Of a DNA stretch of 64,000 nt, positions 37,905 through 49,869 are shown in pieces (the stretch's first letter is position 1; each line of letters starts with the position of its first letter). This DNA comes from Amphiura filiformis. Taxonomy: Eukaryota; Echinodermata; Ophiuroidea; Amphilepidida; Amphiuridae. Location of the stretch: positions 14,246,094 to 14,310,093 of the forward strand of contig NC_092647.1 in assembly GCF_039555335.1 (NCBI RefSeq), read 5' to 3'. Below the pieces are notes generated by a model. That model did no database searches. It saw nothing but the letters and a program-made list of their open reading frames with translations, and was not told the origin of the DNA. The position numbers and the translations under genes are program-made.

Positions 37905-38345
37905 TCAAGGTACACCCAAAAGTCTTGAGAATACACCCGTATTAAAAAGACACCCAGATTTCTTAGAAATGCGCCCAAATGTCTTAGGAATACACCCAAA
38001 TGTATAAGGAATACTCCCAAATGTATAAGGAATACACCCAAATGTATAAGGAATACTCCCAAATGTATAAGGAATATTCCCAAATGTATAAGGAATACTC
38101 CCAAATGTATAAGGAATACTCGTAAATGTATAATGAATACCCCCCGATATAGGGAATACTCCCAAATGTATAAGGAATACACCCAAATGTATAAGGAATA
38201 CACCCAAATGTATACGGAATACACCCAAATGTATACGGAATACACCCAAATGTATACGGAATACTCCCAAATGTATACGGAATACTCCCAAATGTATAAG
38301 GAATACTCCCAAATGTATAAGGAATACACCAAAGGTATTTAGGGG
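37905..38345. repeat. 21-bp minisatellite
   Basis: The unit is GAATACTCCCAAATGTATAAG with CACCC/CTCCC and AAGG/ACGG variants. About 17 well-kept units span 37975-38335, after a degenerate start from about 37905. Because 21 is a multiple of three, every minus-strand frame stays open (156, 184 and 128 codons, with heptapeptide repeats such as YSLYIWV). Three equally open frames and no initiation context argue against a protein. Confidence 0.93.
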
Positions 38346-38558
38346 TTTTGCAGAAGTGCAGAGATACCACTTACATGCATGTACTTCAGATTCCAGAATA
38401 ATTTTGGGGGATTCAAACAATATTATCCTGTTTTGCCAAATAAAACATAGCTCAATCATAATCCTTTAGTTGCACCTAACTGGCAACAAAAGTCAAATTT
38501 ACATAATAATTTACATAATAGTGCATGTTTACAATACATGTTTTATTATCTAATTTTT

Positions 38559-38856
38559 GAAACGCTGGCGAAACTTCGGCCAAGTACAAGTGACCAGTTG
38601 AGAAGGGGTCGCCATCTAGGACAGGGCATTTACAGCCTTTACAGGACAGGCCAACAATCTATTAATCGGGCTTATTATACCCAGATCGGAACCGACTGTA
38701 ACGAGGTCTTTTTATCATGGGTCATCTGCCCCGACTCTACCAGATGAGCCTCTAATGAGGAATTAAGATTTTTTGTCCTGCTTGGATTTGAACCCGAGAC
38801 CTCTCTCACCAAAGGCAAGGACTTTAGTCATATTAGTCAGTGTGCCACACTGCTCC
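38559..38856 (-). mobile_element. tRNA-derived SINE, family S1, minus copy
   Basis: Read on the minus strand it starts GGAGCAGTGTGGCACACTGA, has the B box GGGTTCAAATCC, then a body with GGGGCAGATGACCC, AAAGACCTCGTTAC and GGTTCCGATC, and ends CCGAAGTTTCGCCAGCGTTTC. The copy at 49585-49869 has the same blocks in the same order. Two dispersed copies with a Pol III promoter and a shared tRNA-unrelated body define a SINE. Confidence 0.85.
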
Positions 38857-40942
38857 TTACGGTTCTTTTTACGGTTGTTTTTAAATTTTAGAAGAGCAAT
38901 ATTTTCTCAAAATTTCTAAATGCTTCCATTTAAATGTTGTCTGCATGAACGTGACTTTTGATAATCAGCTGATGATCGCGCACGGGCAATGGACAACATA
39001 CTCGATGATAAACTGTATTAAATAACCAATTTGATGCTTACAAATACAATGCTATCTGATCATAGGCCCCTAATTTAAAATACAATGTAATTCATTTTTT
39101 CTTCTTTTTTCTAACAGTCCAAAACGATTCCATTAGATTTATAAGTTCACGTGATCATTCCTTTCAACACATTCAATAAAATGAAAATAATAATGTATGC
39201 ACATTTGAAACAGTAATTTAAACAAAAATGGGTGCAAAATAACATAATTATATGATAAAATGAATGATGTTTTATAGATCTTTAATGTTGGGTTAGATTT
39301 TGGCAATCATGAGGCAGTGATCGAGGCATGGATCGCGGGGGCAGATGGCGTACAAGTGCCCCGAGGCTGTGGCGTTATAGTATACAAGTAGGAGTAGCAT
39401 GTCATCAGAACACGGGAAATAACCCATTCATTCTGAACCATCTGGCTTACGAACCAAAAACACTCATCATTGACAGTGAATATAGCGTTTACGCTGAAAA
39501 GTAGGTCTGTTTGGTAAGTGTAATTTATATTAACCAGAAACAAAATAATGAAATATTGAATCGAAAGGGGGGAGTTTGTTTAACCCTTAAACAAGGTGTC
39601 CATTATAAATGAAAACGGTCTCTCCGACCATTAACACACCGGCAACACCGGATTTCTGCACAGCAAGATTGAAACAGCTGAACGCTTTAGTATTTTATGT
39701 TACATAGTTTCGAGCCAATTTTTATTCAAGATAAATTCTCAAGATTAACTGAAAAAAGTGCAAATGACACAAACACTTCTATTTTGTAGTATTCCGATAT
39801 TTTATTTACACAAGGAGCTTTGGCCCACCTTTTTACCGAACCCCTTTGCACGTTTATGCCTTTTTCTATTTATGCTATCTACCGTAGACAACACCATGCA
39901 TTGAAGTATACACATGCCTTACGGCTGGTCATAACACTTTCCTTCTTTCTCCCCGCCCGACATTTACCCCCATTAATAGGCTAAGTGTTGAGGGGTTTTA
40001 CTGCAGCAGTCATCAGTGCACACATTGGTCCCTGCCAACCTTCAGGACTAGCACACCGTGGGCGCAGGCGATGAATTCTAGTGCCGTCTCAACGGAGCCA
40101 TGTACAAAAAAGCTTTACCAAAGCTGGTCAGTCGTTTTCTTGAAGAAGGCTCGAGCCTTAAGGGTTTCCGTGCGCTATGGCATGATACCACACCGTTCAC
40201 CGTTTCCACTTACAACACAATCTCATATCTGTTAATTTTAATGCAATTTCAATATATTTGCTAGTGTTGTATAGGTGCACGTATTCCAGCTGGTGTTTCG
40301 TATTGCATATATATAACTTGCCGTCTGGCTACCCTCAGGCAACATAATTTTTCATATTTTGTAACGTTACACCAGAACGTTACAATTTGACTGAAACTAA
40401 ATGTTGAGGTAAGTAAAAAAATCAAAGAAAATATTCCCAAATATCACACAATCTGAAAATTGTACCGTACATCTTGTATTCAAATATTCATTTATCATTT
40501 TTATAATAATTTTTTACATTTTTGAGGCCAAAACACAGAAGCATGTGATTCATATGCGCGTTTGAACATGTTTAAGGTAAGCAAACAGCAATAACTACCA
40601 TCATAAGTATAAATCTCACATCAAAGCCTGTTTGTTCTCATACAATATTCGCTCATATTATTGAACACCAATATTGTATATATTTTTTTATATTATGGTC
40701 ATGCAGTCTTCCACTGAACACGAATGGGAACGGTTAAGTCATCCCTCGCGGTGCATCATGGGCAATCGGAATTGAGGTCTATATTTTCAACCCACCGCCT
40801 AGTCTGAGAAGATATATCACATGTCCCACAATGCATTTTTTCAATTTCGGTTTTTATGCTTGTAGGCTATGCAGTTCAACATGGCTGTGAGTCTTTACTA
40901 ACAAAAAGTAGGTCGATGCGTCATGTAATTATTTTGTGTAAG
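38857..40942. other. No gene; one short dispersed fragment
   Basis: GGATTTCTGCACAGCAAGAT followed by TGAAACAGC (39650-39678) is repeated exactly at 42143-42171 and marks a dispersed repeat. No domain-bearing frame was found in the rest. Confidence 0.5.
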
Positions 40943-41018
40943 CTAATCCTGACCCTAACCCTAAGCGTAATTCTAATCATAACCCTAATCATAACCCTAA
41001 ACTAACCCTAACCCTAAA
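40943..41018. repeat. Degenerate interstitial telomere-like block
   Basis: Repeated CCCTAA hexamers (CCCTAACCCTAA, ATAACCCTAATCATAACCCT, CTAACCCTAACCCTAA) with substitutions. The block is flanked by the exact 10-bp inverted repeat TCATGTAATT (40921-40930) and AATTACATGA (41019-41028). The orientation is the C-rich telomere strand on plus. Confidence 0.8.
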
Positions 41019-41028
41019 ATTACATGAA

Positions 41029-41991
41029 GGACTTCAATGAAGAGACTTACACATCTTTGAAAATAATGGTTACGTTATTGACTAACAACTCAAGAATAGC
41101 TCTTTTTAGCCAGTCAACATGAAACAGATATGTTTTACAGGAGCCTGTGCAAAGAAATGTAAGTTTCATTTGATTGCATGAGATTGCAAAGGATTTTGGG
41201 AAGGGTGAAACATCTTCTCTGCCTCCTAGTATATACTCCTTTGTTCATATACATAGTGACAGTTTTTTTCGTAAGCAAATCGGATTTTCCACTTGAACGC
41301 GGCTGAAATGTACTCTGATCTTTACCGCATTTTTGTTCAACTTTTTCACTCTCGTATCGTAGCCAGGGGTCAGTTTCGTCGAGATTTAAACCCGCGGTGA
41401 AAGTCACCGCGACAATCCCCGTCGCTATACGCGAGGTCCCATAGCACCATGTAACCACTCGGGGATTTTTTTTGCAACAATAACTATTCCCTTTTTCACG
41501 CAAACAAAGATATTACAGAGACCCTGTTTTCATTTTAATTGTAAACTCCAATGGACTTAATAACCTAAAGCACTTTTGAAATTGCCCCAGAATACTTAAG
41601 TAGGATTTTGTATAGTTTTACTCCATTACAAATCCGATTAATTTAGGTCAAAATAGATATATATCTCAGACAGATATGAATCAACCGATTCTATTCAGAA
41701 ATTAATTTTTACCAAATTGCAACATTGTTACAATGCATGGCGATATTCCATCAGATTTTCAAAAACAGGAGCCCATTTAGTTTTAAATGAATAGAGGGAA
41801 ATTGTAACAATGAATTTCTAGAAATTCTACAGATAAAATTAGGTCTTTGAAAGTTAAAATTTATAACAAAATGTTCTTTACAATATTTATTTGTTACCTG
41901 GGCTGACCTAAATTTACTATACCACAAACTCAGATGGGCAGGACCCGTGATTTAAAGAAATGGAGAGAGGAAGATACTATAGTTATGAACC
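41029..41991. other. No confident gene
   Basis: A 122-codon minus-strand frame (41135-41503) covers a locally GC-richer patch that includes the hairpin CGCGGTGA-AAG-TCACCGCG near 41392-41410. I do not recognise it, and it lacks homology-like motifs. Confidence 0.4.
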
Positions 41992-42090
41992 ACCAAGTTT
42001 CCCAACCAAACACCACCACTACCACCACCCAACAACCACACCACCACCTGTCTCACACCACCACCACCAACAACAACAACTTCAACAACC
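41992..42090. repeat. CAC/CAA-rich trinucleotide tract
   Basis: Imperfect CCA, CAC and CAA triplets. The open frames on both strands across it are repeat read-through. Confidence 0.85.
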
Positions 42091-42227
42091 TTGCACCTTG
42101 CACTGGTGCCGATACGCAATTCTCTCCGACAACATACACACTGGATTTCTGCACAGCAAGATTGAAACAGCAGGGAATGTGTTAGCATGTCTGAGGGCCC
42201 TGACACCGGTATGCGGGGTATCCCCCA

Positions 42228-42640
42228 GTATAGTCAAGTTAGCAGTTAAGTTAGCAGTCAAGTTAGCAGTCAAGTTAGCTCAATCGCTAAGGCGTTCGAC
42301 TGTGGTGCGAGAGGTTGTGGGTTCGAACCCTGGCGGTGCCTTGTACGCTCACGTGGAAAGAAAATTGAGTTCGCTTGAAATTCCCTGGACAAGGAACTCA
42401 CTGCTAATTTGTCTCGTTGTAACCCGTACGAAACTCGGGGAGCTGATCCTGGTTGCGATGGTTATTTGTGGAATGTCTAGGGTGTGCGCTCTTGAAGCAG
42501 CAAAGTCCCTGATTTGTTGTTTAATGGTTTGTGGAATGATGTGGGCCGTAGTGGTCAGCGACAACCTGTAATCTTGTGGATCAACGTCTAGGCGTTGTGC
42601 CTGTGCGTAGCGCACTATAAATCACTGCGCTTTTTTTTTT
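42228..42640 (+). mobile_element. tRNA-derived SINE, family S2, with duplicated 5' end
   Basis: The tRNA-like head has an A box TTAGCTCAATCGC (about 42275), then GCGTTCGACTGTGGTGCGAG, and an exact B box GGTTCGAACCC (about 42320-42330). A 3' body of about 290 bp follows and ends in GCGCACTATAAATCACTGCGC and a T10 tract. Before the head, GTCAAGTTAGCA is repeated about four times in a 12-bp tandem ending in the real A box, so the head has been slippage-duplicated. Frames across this region are artefacts. Confidence 0.82.
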
Positions 42641-44574
42641 ATATGGGGCTCCCCGTTAAAAATTTGAAAATTGAAAAATGTCAGCCTTTTAGGCCCAAAA
42701 TTACTAATTTTAGGCACATTTTCGGACTTTTGCCCACTTCCAAAAAACTTCAAATGCTTGCTTTCAATATCCGATTTCATGGTTGCTAAATGCAGAAATT
42801 GTAACAAGTCATAATAAAATGCTCAATTTTAACGATGTTTATCATCATGTGCTCTAATATTTTGCCTAACTTTGCGGGTCGTTGAAAAATTGGTATCCAT
42901 TGAAAATCCGATTTTATCTGGGACTTCAAATGTCGAAAGTAATTTCTCATAAATACTCTTTGCGTTGTAAACATTGACCCACCATTCTCTGATTAAAATT
43001 TACTGATGATAAACAAATTTGGTTTCCATAGTAACTCAGTAATGAGGATTTTAAATACTATAATTCTTGAAAGCCAAACTTTAAAATGTATTTATTTTAC
43101 TTGTTTGACTTCTGGCGAAAATATTATTGTGAACTTAGTTTCTTTATTGTATAATCACGGCCAATTCAAGTAAAAAAAACCGTCCGAAGTATGACAATAA
43201 GTGACAAATAATATGATTTTCTTTTTGTTAAAAAGATCGATATAATTATGCTTTCTTTGACCATCACGTAAGTTTTAGTCGAATGTAAAAGCGTTTCATT
43301 TGAATACCTTTTTATGTTTTCCGCGTTTTTAGCAATGACGTCATGTAGATATAAAAATGCCACAACATTTACAGTACAACAATATTGTACACTAGTCTTG
43401 TATGCCTAAAATTATATTGGTCCGACAGGAAAATAATCATAAATATTCCAAAACGATAATATCACCGATCGTAACATACACAAACAACTCTGTAAACATG
43501 TTATATATACAGTGTTAATTGTACATATGCAACGCCTCTTTATAATGCTATTAAAATAAACGCGTAAAGTGTTTAAAAGTATTTTGTCATTTTTTTGCAG
43601 TAATGAACTTGTAGCATGTTCCTCGGATGCACACCTGTACCTGAACCTTGCGTGTGTATACAAGATCACAAAACTCGATTACAGAAATGGGTTCAATACT
43701 TTAACGAATCTACGTCACTTTTATAAAAATCAAAGGCCTATATTTGCCATCAAAAACGGTTAATCATCATGATTATCGTTTTCTAGACTTTTCACCTTGC
43801 ATGAGGTCATCGCCTTATAATTACTATTAACCCCTTCTATGCGGTAGCTACAGAGACGATCAAACATTTTCTTTTTTTTAATAATCACAAAATTATCAAA
43901 TTGTTTTTATATTTTTGTAAACAAACAAGACAAATTTGGTGTGATTTTTTTGTGGAAATGACAGTTATAGATATATGTACAAACAAAAATATATAGTATT
44001 GGTTCATAAGTTATTGCAATTCGATTGAGCACTTCAAAAAGGACTTATACGAATCGCAGGTGAGTTTTGCATGATGATTGTTTTTCCTCTGGTCGCGTGC
44101 AAAGCAACACAACACGACTAGAGGGAATTTCAACTTATCTGAAAAACTGATACACTTACCGACATTACAGCAACCCTTAGGGTTTATTTTCCAACTTCCA
44201 AACATTGCCTTAAACTATACCAAAAAAAAGAACGTACAGCTGCAAAACTTAAAGTCAAGTTGTGGTTTCTTTAGATTTTATATTTATTTAGTAAAAGAAA
44301 TCATTTAGCTATATAATGTACCTATTGTTTAATATCCTTTTAAATTATTGTTCTTAAAGCGCAAAGACCAAAGAAAATCCCAACTCGGTATATAGAAGTC
44401 AAAGGTTGCGTTTTGAAATCGGAAAATGCTTTTGGCGTGTGGATTTCTTTTGCTAAAGTATAATGTGCACCAATAAAACTAACGAAATGGACTGTCTCTT
44501 GAAATTAGCGTTGTGAAGGGGGAATTGGCCAAATATTTTAATTTTGCCTTCTGGGAGTATCGAGGGCATAACTT
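42641..44574. other. No gene seen
   Basis: AT-rich; frames up to about 85 codons show nothing recognisable. No repeat element was confidently delimited. Confidence 0.5.
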
Positions 44575-45260
44575 TTATTCTTTTGAGGGTAGAACTTTCT
44601 TTTATTTCCAGTACATTCTTTATTCTTTCTTTCTCTTAATGTGTCTTCCTTTCTTCCATGCAATCTTTTTTCTCTTTCTTTCTTTTCTCTTTCTCCCTCC
44701 ATATTTTCACTTTCTAATTTTCTTTGTTTCTTTGTTACTTTCTATCTTTGTTTCTTTCGTTCATTCTTTCCTACTTTCTTTCCTTCTTTTTTGTTCTATC
44801 TTTGTTTATTTGTTGGGATGTATTTGCTTGCTTATTTGTTTGTTTGTTCGTTCGTTTGCATCTTTCTTACCATGCTTACCCTATTCTATCTTCTTTTATC
44901 TCTGTCTTTTTATTCCTCTCTTCCTTTCCTTTCTCCTATTTTTTTTATTTTTTTCACTGACATTATTCCTACTTTACATTTCTGCTTTACTCCTTCTCTG
45001 CTTTGCATCTCTTCTTTTCCTCCATTTTTCAAACTTCCCCAGTCTCTTTCCTCCTTTTTGTTATTTCTCTTCTGTTCACTTTCATTTCCATCTAATTCTT
45101 TCTTTTTAAGACGTTTCTCTCTGTTCTTCTTTATGTTGTTTTCTGTCCTTATCCACAAGTCTTTCCTAATTACTGCAACCATTTACTTACCCATCCGTTC
45201 ATCCGCCTATAAATTACCTATCCATCTCAAGTCGTTTCCTTTGACACCTTCTTACATCTT
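44575..45260. repeat. Polypyrimidine (CTTT-rich) tract, about 0.7 kb
   Basis: The plus strand is almost wholly T and C, with CTTT/TTCT/CTTC repeats and very few purines. Two overlapping plus frames of about 200 codons (rich in F, L, S) arise because pyrimidine-only codons include no stop. Strand asymmetry of this length can form intramolecular triplex (H-DNA) in principle. Confidence 0.9.
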
Positions 45261-46360
45261 AACTTTATAAGTAGTCCTACCAGTAAGCCATGTTTTCTTT
45301 CCTTTTTTACCTAAATAAAGCATACGCGAAAGAATTTTTGATTTCGCGGCTCCCAAGCGGACATTTTACAAATCAAAGAATGGTCACTTATTGCATGGCA
45401 TAGGCTATATGTCCTAATATCATGTGCAAATGTTACGAAATTATTTAAGTGCGTTTTTATTTGTCACTTTGTGAAAAGACGCGTTTTACCTGTAATTATA
45501 TGGAGATAGTGGCCACTAAGGGCGTTATTACTCCAGTTCAGTTTTAGACTTAAAACGCACATTATATAGACATGTTTGCGTCTTTATTTTTTGTTGATAG
45601 AGTATTCAAGTATGCAATTCTATATTTCATTAAATCAAGGTTTGTCCTAAGAAAATTAAATATCCTGTCATATGCCTTAATACTTAAAAAACAGAGGTGT
45701 CAACGAAAACAAGCGAGTCCTACCACTCGGACCATGAATTTAAGGTGGATGCATGTGATCGCATCGCGCACAAAGCTATAACTTGACTGGTTTTTTTTTT
45801 CAAAACAGATTATCATTTTGATGAACTTATTTTAGCAAAAAAGGTCTTAATTACATTTTGTAATAACAGTTAACCTTGGAACCAATGGTGCATCGTTTCT
45901 AAGATATATTTTAAAAAGGATGGATTTTGAGCAGATGCTGTTAGGTGGTCCTATTCTCGTTGTCAATACTGGCTTCCCCAAGTTCCCGTGAGAAGCACAC
46001 CATAAACGATCCATCATTTATCAATGACAGCAGCACTCTATTAAATGAGAATACGAGATAGCCAATGAATGCCCCATCTTATTTTGAATAAATTGAAATA
46101 AGTATCTTTTGCCTCTTAAATAAAATTAAAATGAATAATTATTATTTGATATGGTATCATTTCATTTTCAAGATTGACTCTGAGCGATGATGACCTATTG
46201 AAAAAAAGTCTTTTACCGAAATAACAATATAATTATTTTGTGCCGCGCCATTGTATATCCGCATGATAAAAGTTTGCTATACCAACGGCATTATATCAAA
46301 TTATTCCAACTTATGTGATTAGTATCAAAAAGTGACGTTTTCAGTTGTGTGTTTATTAGG
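45261..46360. other. No gene seen
   Basis: No RNA gene, domain-bearing frame or delimitable repeat. Confidence 0.5.
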
Positions 46361-46632
46361 TTATTCCATTTAAAATCCACAATACCCCTGTGGAAGATGT
46401 AGTTTAAGTCTTCCACAGAGGGAGTAGAAGTTTCGAATAGAATAGACAATTTGGTAACTTCCGTTTGAAATACTCACTCCACTTGTGGAAGTGGAAGATA
46501 TACCATAATACATGGGGAGTATGGGTTTCAAAATGATTAACTTTGACCTATTACATTTGAAAAATCCCCCCTCCCTGTGGAAGGTGTTTCCAAAATCTTC
46601 CACAGGGGTAGTGTGGATTTTAAATGGAATAG
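46361..46632. mobile_element. GGSTATTCC-family foldback, complete 272-bp copy
   Basis: The left end TTATTCCATTTAAAATCCAC, then TACCCCTGTGGAAGAT, and the right end ATCTTCCACAGGGGTAGTGT, then GGATTTTAAATGGAATA, are inverted. The interior has further TTCCACAG and GTGGAAG blocks. The right end is nearly the same as at 115-160. Non-coding. Confidence 0.85.
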
Positions 46633-48235
46633 CTCATTTGCATAATTATCGATTTTTTTATAGTTAAAATCTAAAGCGCAGTTAAAGATAATTATTTGTA
46701 TAGAACCAAAATAAGATTTTTAATGTAAAGAGATAAGGAATTCGAAAATGTCACTTTTAATTGTATATGTGTGTTAAAATATTTAACAAAATTATTTTAA
46801 TGATAATTAACAGAGTTATTAAAATAAATCTGTGATCATTGCTCAAGAACAGCAAAGCTACAGAAATGTGGGTATAATTTTTCAGCATATTTCTTCTAAG
46901 AATTACGTATAGCACTTTTTAATTGTGTTTTTGGCCCACGTATATATAATGTGCAGGTCAGTGGATCTATTTTTGATATTTAAAAAAATATTTGTAAAAA
47001 GTGTTATATGAATATAATATAGAAATTTTTAGTGAATGCAAATATTGCCTTTTGATATAATTCCAATATTTAAATGTCTATTGGTTTTTTTCTTCAGTCG
47101 TTCAAAATGAAGGCACCTTACACTTCTAGTCAAGAATCGCGAGACATAATAAAATATTAAAACAGTTTTGTTGTTGTTGTTGTTTTTGAAATTTTGCTAT
47201 AACATGCGTGAAAATGTAGTGAATTTGCCAAAATAACCACAGAAAGACGCAGTTAACGTTGGCCAAATACTCTTTGATAATCGTTAGTTTTCAATGAATA
47301 TTTCAGTATGCTTAATTATATCAAGAACGTATAAAATAAAGTTGGCACATGCAATGTGTGATTGACTCATAATTATGATTTAACGTCTACAATGACAAAT
47401 TTTGAATTAGTCATAAAGTAATATGATTGAATAAGCATGATAAGTGTTTGCACACGCTCATCATGAGTCCACATTAATTCGTGCCTGTTGAAATTATTTG
47501 GTAGCATGCAGTTGTCTTGGTCAAATTGAGAAAATTTGTATTTTATGAAAATTTGTGTTTTTGGTGCAATTTTATTATCAAATCATAAATAAGTACATTT
47601 TTGAGGACTATTTTAGTTGAGATCAGCTTCTTTGTGTCATTTTGGGGGAAATGTGTCGACTTTTTTAGAGATACGAATTCGCTCAACATAATATTTACAA
47701 AACATCAACCGCGTTCGAAGTTGCATCTCAATGTTATAGTTTTTATCATGAACTTTTTTCATCTTTTATGACTATTATATATACCTATATCTTGGTTTTT
47801 AAAGAAAATATATATTTAAAGCAACCAGTTGCTTTATAGGTGAAACGGTGAAAAAGGGTGCATTTGAATAGTTATACCATTTTGCACAGTAACATATAAT
47901 TAGTGATGTGGACCAACATTGGCGAATGAAAGCCACATTCCTTCGGTATCTTCCCCTCAACATGTCTATAGCAAAGCAAACTTTTATCCGCATATATACG
48001 GTAAAAGTCTTGTGAAAAATTGCAATTTTCCGTACATGATGTTCTTGAAAATATCTCACTTTGTTTTTCACACTAAATCGAAAAGCAACTTAATTCTGAA
48101 GTGTTCAAACTGTAACGCTTGTGCCTGAAATAATATACCCACGCTGCTATCTACTGAAGATAACAGCCTTTTGATAATCATATTAATCGGCATCAGATAA
48201 TCACATCAATTTTACCCCAATTTTCCCATACTACA
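46633..48235. other. No gene; GATAGC-type palindrome at 48146
   Basis: GCTATCTACTGAAGATAAC lies at 48146-48164, one base off a full palindrome partner. A GTT run lies near 47168-47184. Otherwise plain AT-rich sequence. Confidence 0.55.
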
Positions 48236-48510
48236 CAGGTTTCGAAGCTAATTTCCTGTACCGCCCACCTCTTCCATATCTTTTTGACATACACCAACAC
48301 AACAAATGCAAATTGTAATGTGAGCTTTTCAAACTTTCTCAACTCTGTCGCTAGATGGCTTCTTCAGGCTTCCATCACGGTGCGCAAAAACGCTTTTCTC
48401 AGTCAGCTCAGTCAGTATGTTGGTGTTCCAGCGCCACGGCTGGCGATGTCGTCAAGTCTCTGCTGTTGTTTCTGCTACACAATTCATTCACCGGCCCTAT
48501 AAGCGCTTTC
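48236..48510 (-). mobile_element. Probable PLE terminal-repeat remnant
   Basis: On the minus strand, CCTGAAGAAGCC, a short loop, AGCGAC and TTGAGAAAGTTTGAAAAGC (about 48320-48376) follow the order of the hammerhead-containing terminal repeats known from Penelope-like elements, with the GAAAC block decayed. No PLE protein is seen next to it. The limits are approximate. Confidence 0.4.
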
Positions 48511-49584
48511 TGAAGGAAAATGAAAAATAACAAAGACATAAAAACACAGTGTCTTACTTACAAGTTTCACCCATTAGCGGGCGTATAGCCTTCTGTTAAG
48601 CGTTGTCGGTTAAACCCGCCCGGCGGCAGATTTGAAAAGATTTTTACACCCTTACGGGTGTTCGATTGAAAAGCGATAGTGCTAAATAGTCTTAACAACT
48701 CTCTGTTTCTTTTTAGGATTCTTTGTAACAGTATCCGTTGTTCAATTGTAAAGTAAAGAAGAATTACATGAACAGAGAAAATATATAATTATTATTTGAC
48801 CGAAAGGTACTTTTCTTAATCCTGGTTTGAGGATATAAATGAAATCTGATGCGCTGTGTCGCGTGTAAAATGCACATGTGATGATACTCAAATTGCTGGT
48901 ATATATACAGCATATGCAGCTATGAGTCTTTGTAACCACTGCCTTGTGACCCTATCTAAATTGCCCTTTGGACAAATTCAAGGATTTGGTTTTTGGTCCG
49001 AGTATTTTTGGTGTAAAGAAGAAATGTAATTTTGTTGCCAAATTAATTAAAGCTGGGACAAAACAAAATAATCATTGGATTAACAAAAATTAAAAAGTGC
49101 TTAACTGTTAAACACCACGATGTATGTTTTTAATAACAAATTTTACATTTGAAAGTGTGTTTTTTGTTTGTTTGATTGTTTGTTTGGTTTTTTGTTTGTG
49201 TTTTGTAAAGAAATAACTTAACAGCAAAATATAACTAGAATATTATTTGATATTGGAAACGGACTGTTCAAAGAGAATGAATGAAAATACTTCACGCGTG
49301 TGAACAAATGGAAATAAGTTTTAAAACATAGGCAGGCAAATTTGTTAGAAGAAAACCGGGATACACTTATCAAATTTAATGTTTTTTATGTACTAGTATT
49401 CGGTGAAAAAAATTCACTAAGTGTTTATGGTCAAAGCCTGAGAAGCACCCCTGTGCAAACTAGAAACATATATAGTAGAGAGTTGAGCACCAAAGCTCTT
49501 TGGTTTGGTTTTTCATTTATGTAAAAAATTTAACTTTTTGTTGCCAACAAACTGTATAGCCAATACACTAAGAGTCAATGTTGG
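48511..49584. other. No gene seen
   Basis: A small hairpin ACACCC-TTAC-GGGTGT near 48646-48661 lies in a locally GC-richer patch. The rest is AT-rich without recognisable content. Confidence 0.5.
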
Positions 49585-49869
49585 GGAGCAGTGTGGTACA
49601 CTGGTTAACGTCTTCGCCTTTGGCGTGAAAGGACCCAGGTTCAAATTCCGCTGGACAAAAAAAACCCAATAAATCCTCGTTTCTCATCTTGAAAAGGTGG
49701 AGCAGATGACTCGTGACAAAGACCTCGTTACATCGGTTCCGATCAGGATCAGGGTAACGCCCAATTATCGTCTACACTTACCTGTCCTGTAAAAACTTCC
49801 TGACCCACTATCTACGGCGACCCCCTTCACCAAAGTCATTTGACATGGTTGAAGTTTCGTCAGCGTTAT
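49585..49869 (+). mobile_element. tRNA-derived SINE, family S1, plus copy
   Basis: Starts GGAGCAGTGTGGTACACTGG (A-box region), with the B box GGTTCAAATTCC at about 49639. It then has GGAGCAGATGACTC, AAAGACCTCGTTAC, GGTTCCGATC, CTTACCTGTCCTGTAAA and the terminal GAAGTTTCGTCAGCGTTA. It is collinear with the minus copy at 38559-38856, with many point differences, so neither copy is very recent. Confidence 0.87.

Noticed and set aside
37862-38459. Minus-strand frames of 156, 184 and 128 codons
   Set aside because: Produced by the 21-bp period; all three frames are equally open and consist of heptapeptide repeats.
41135-41503. 122-codon minus frame in a GC-richer patch
   Set aside because: No motif I recognise, no second copy in the window and no splice or start context; left unassigned.
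41960-42571. 203-codon plus frame
   Set aside because: It runs through a CAC/CAA tract and then through SINE S2, including its tRNA-like head.
44513-45270. Plus-strand frames of 198 and 209 codons resembling a multi-pass membrane protein
   Set aside because: Pyrimidine-only DNA cannot form stop codons and yields F, L and S, which mimics hydrophobic proteins.
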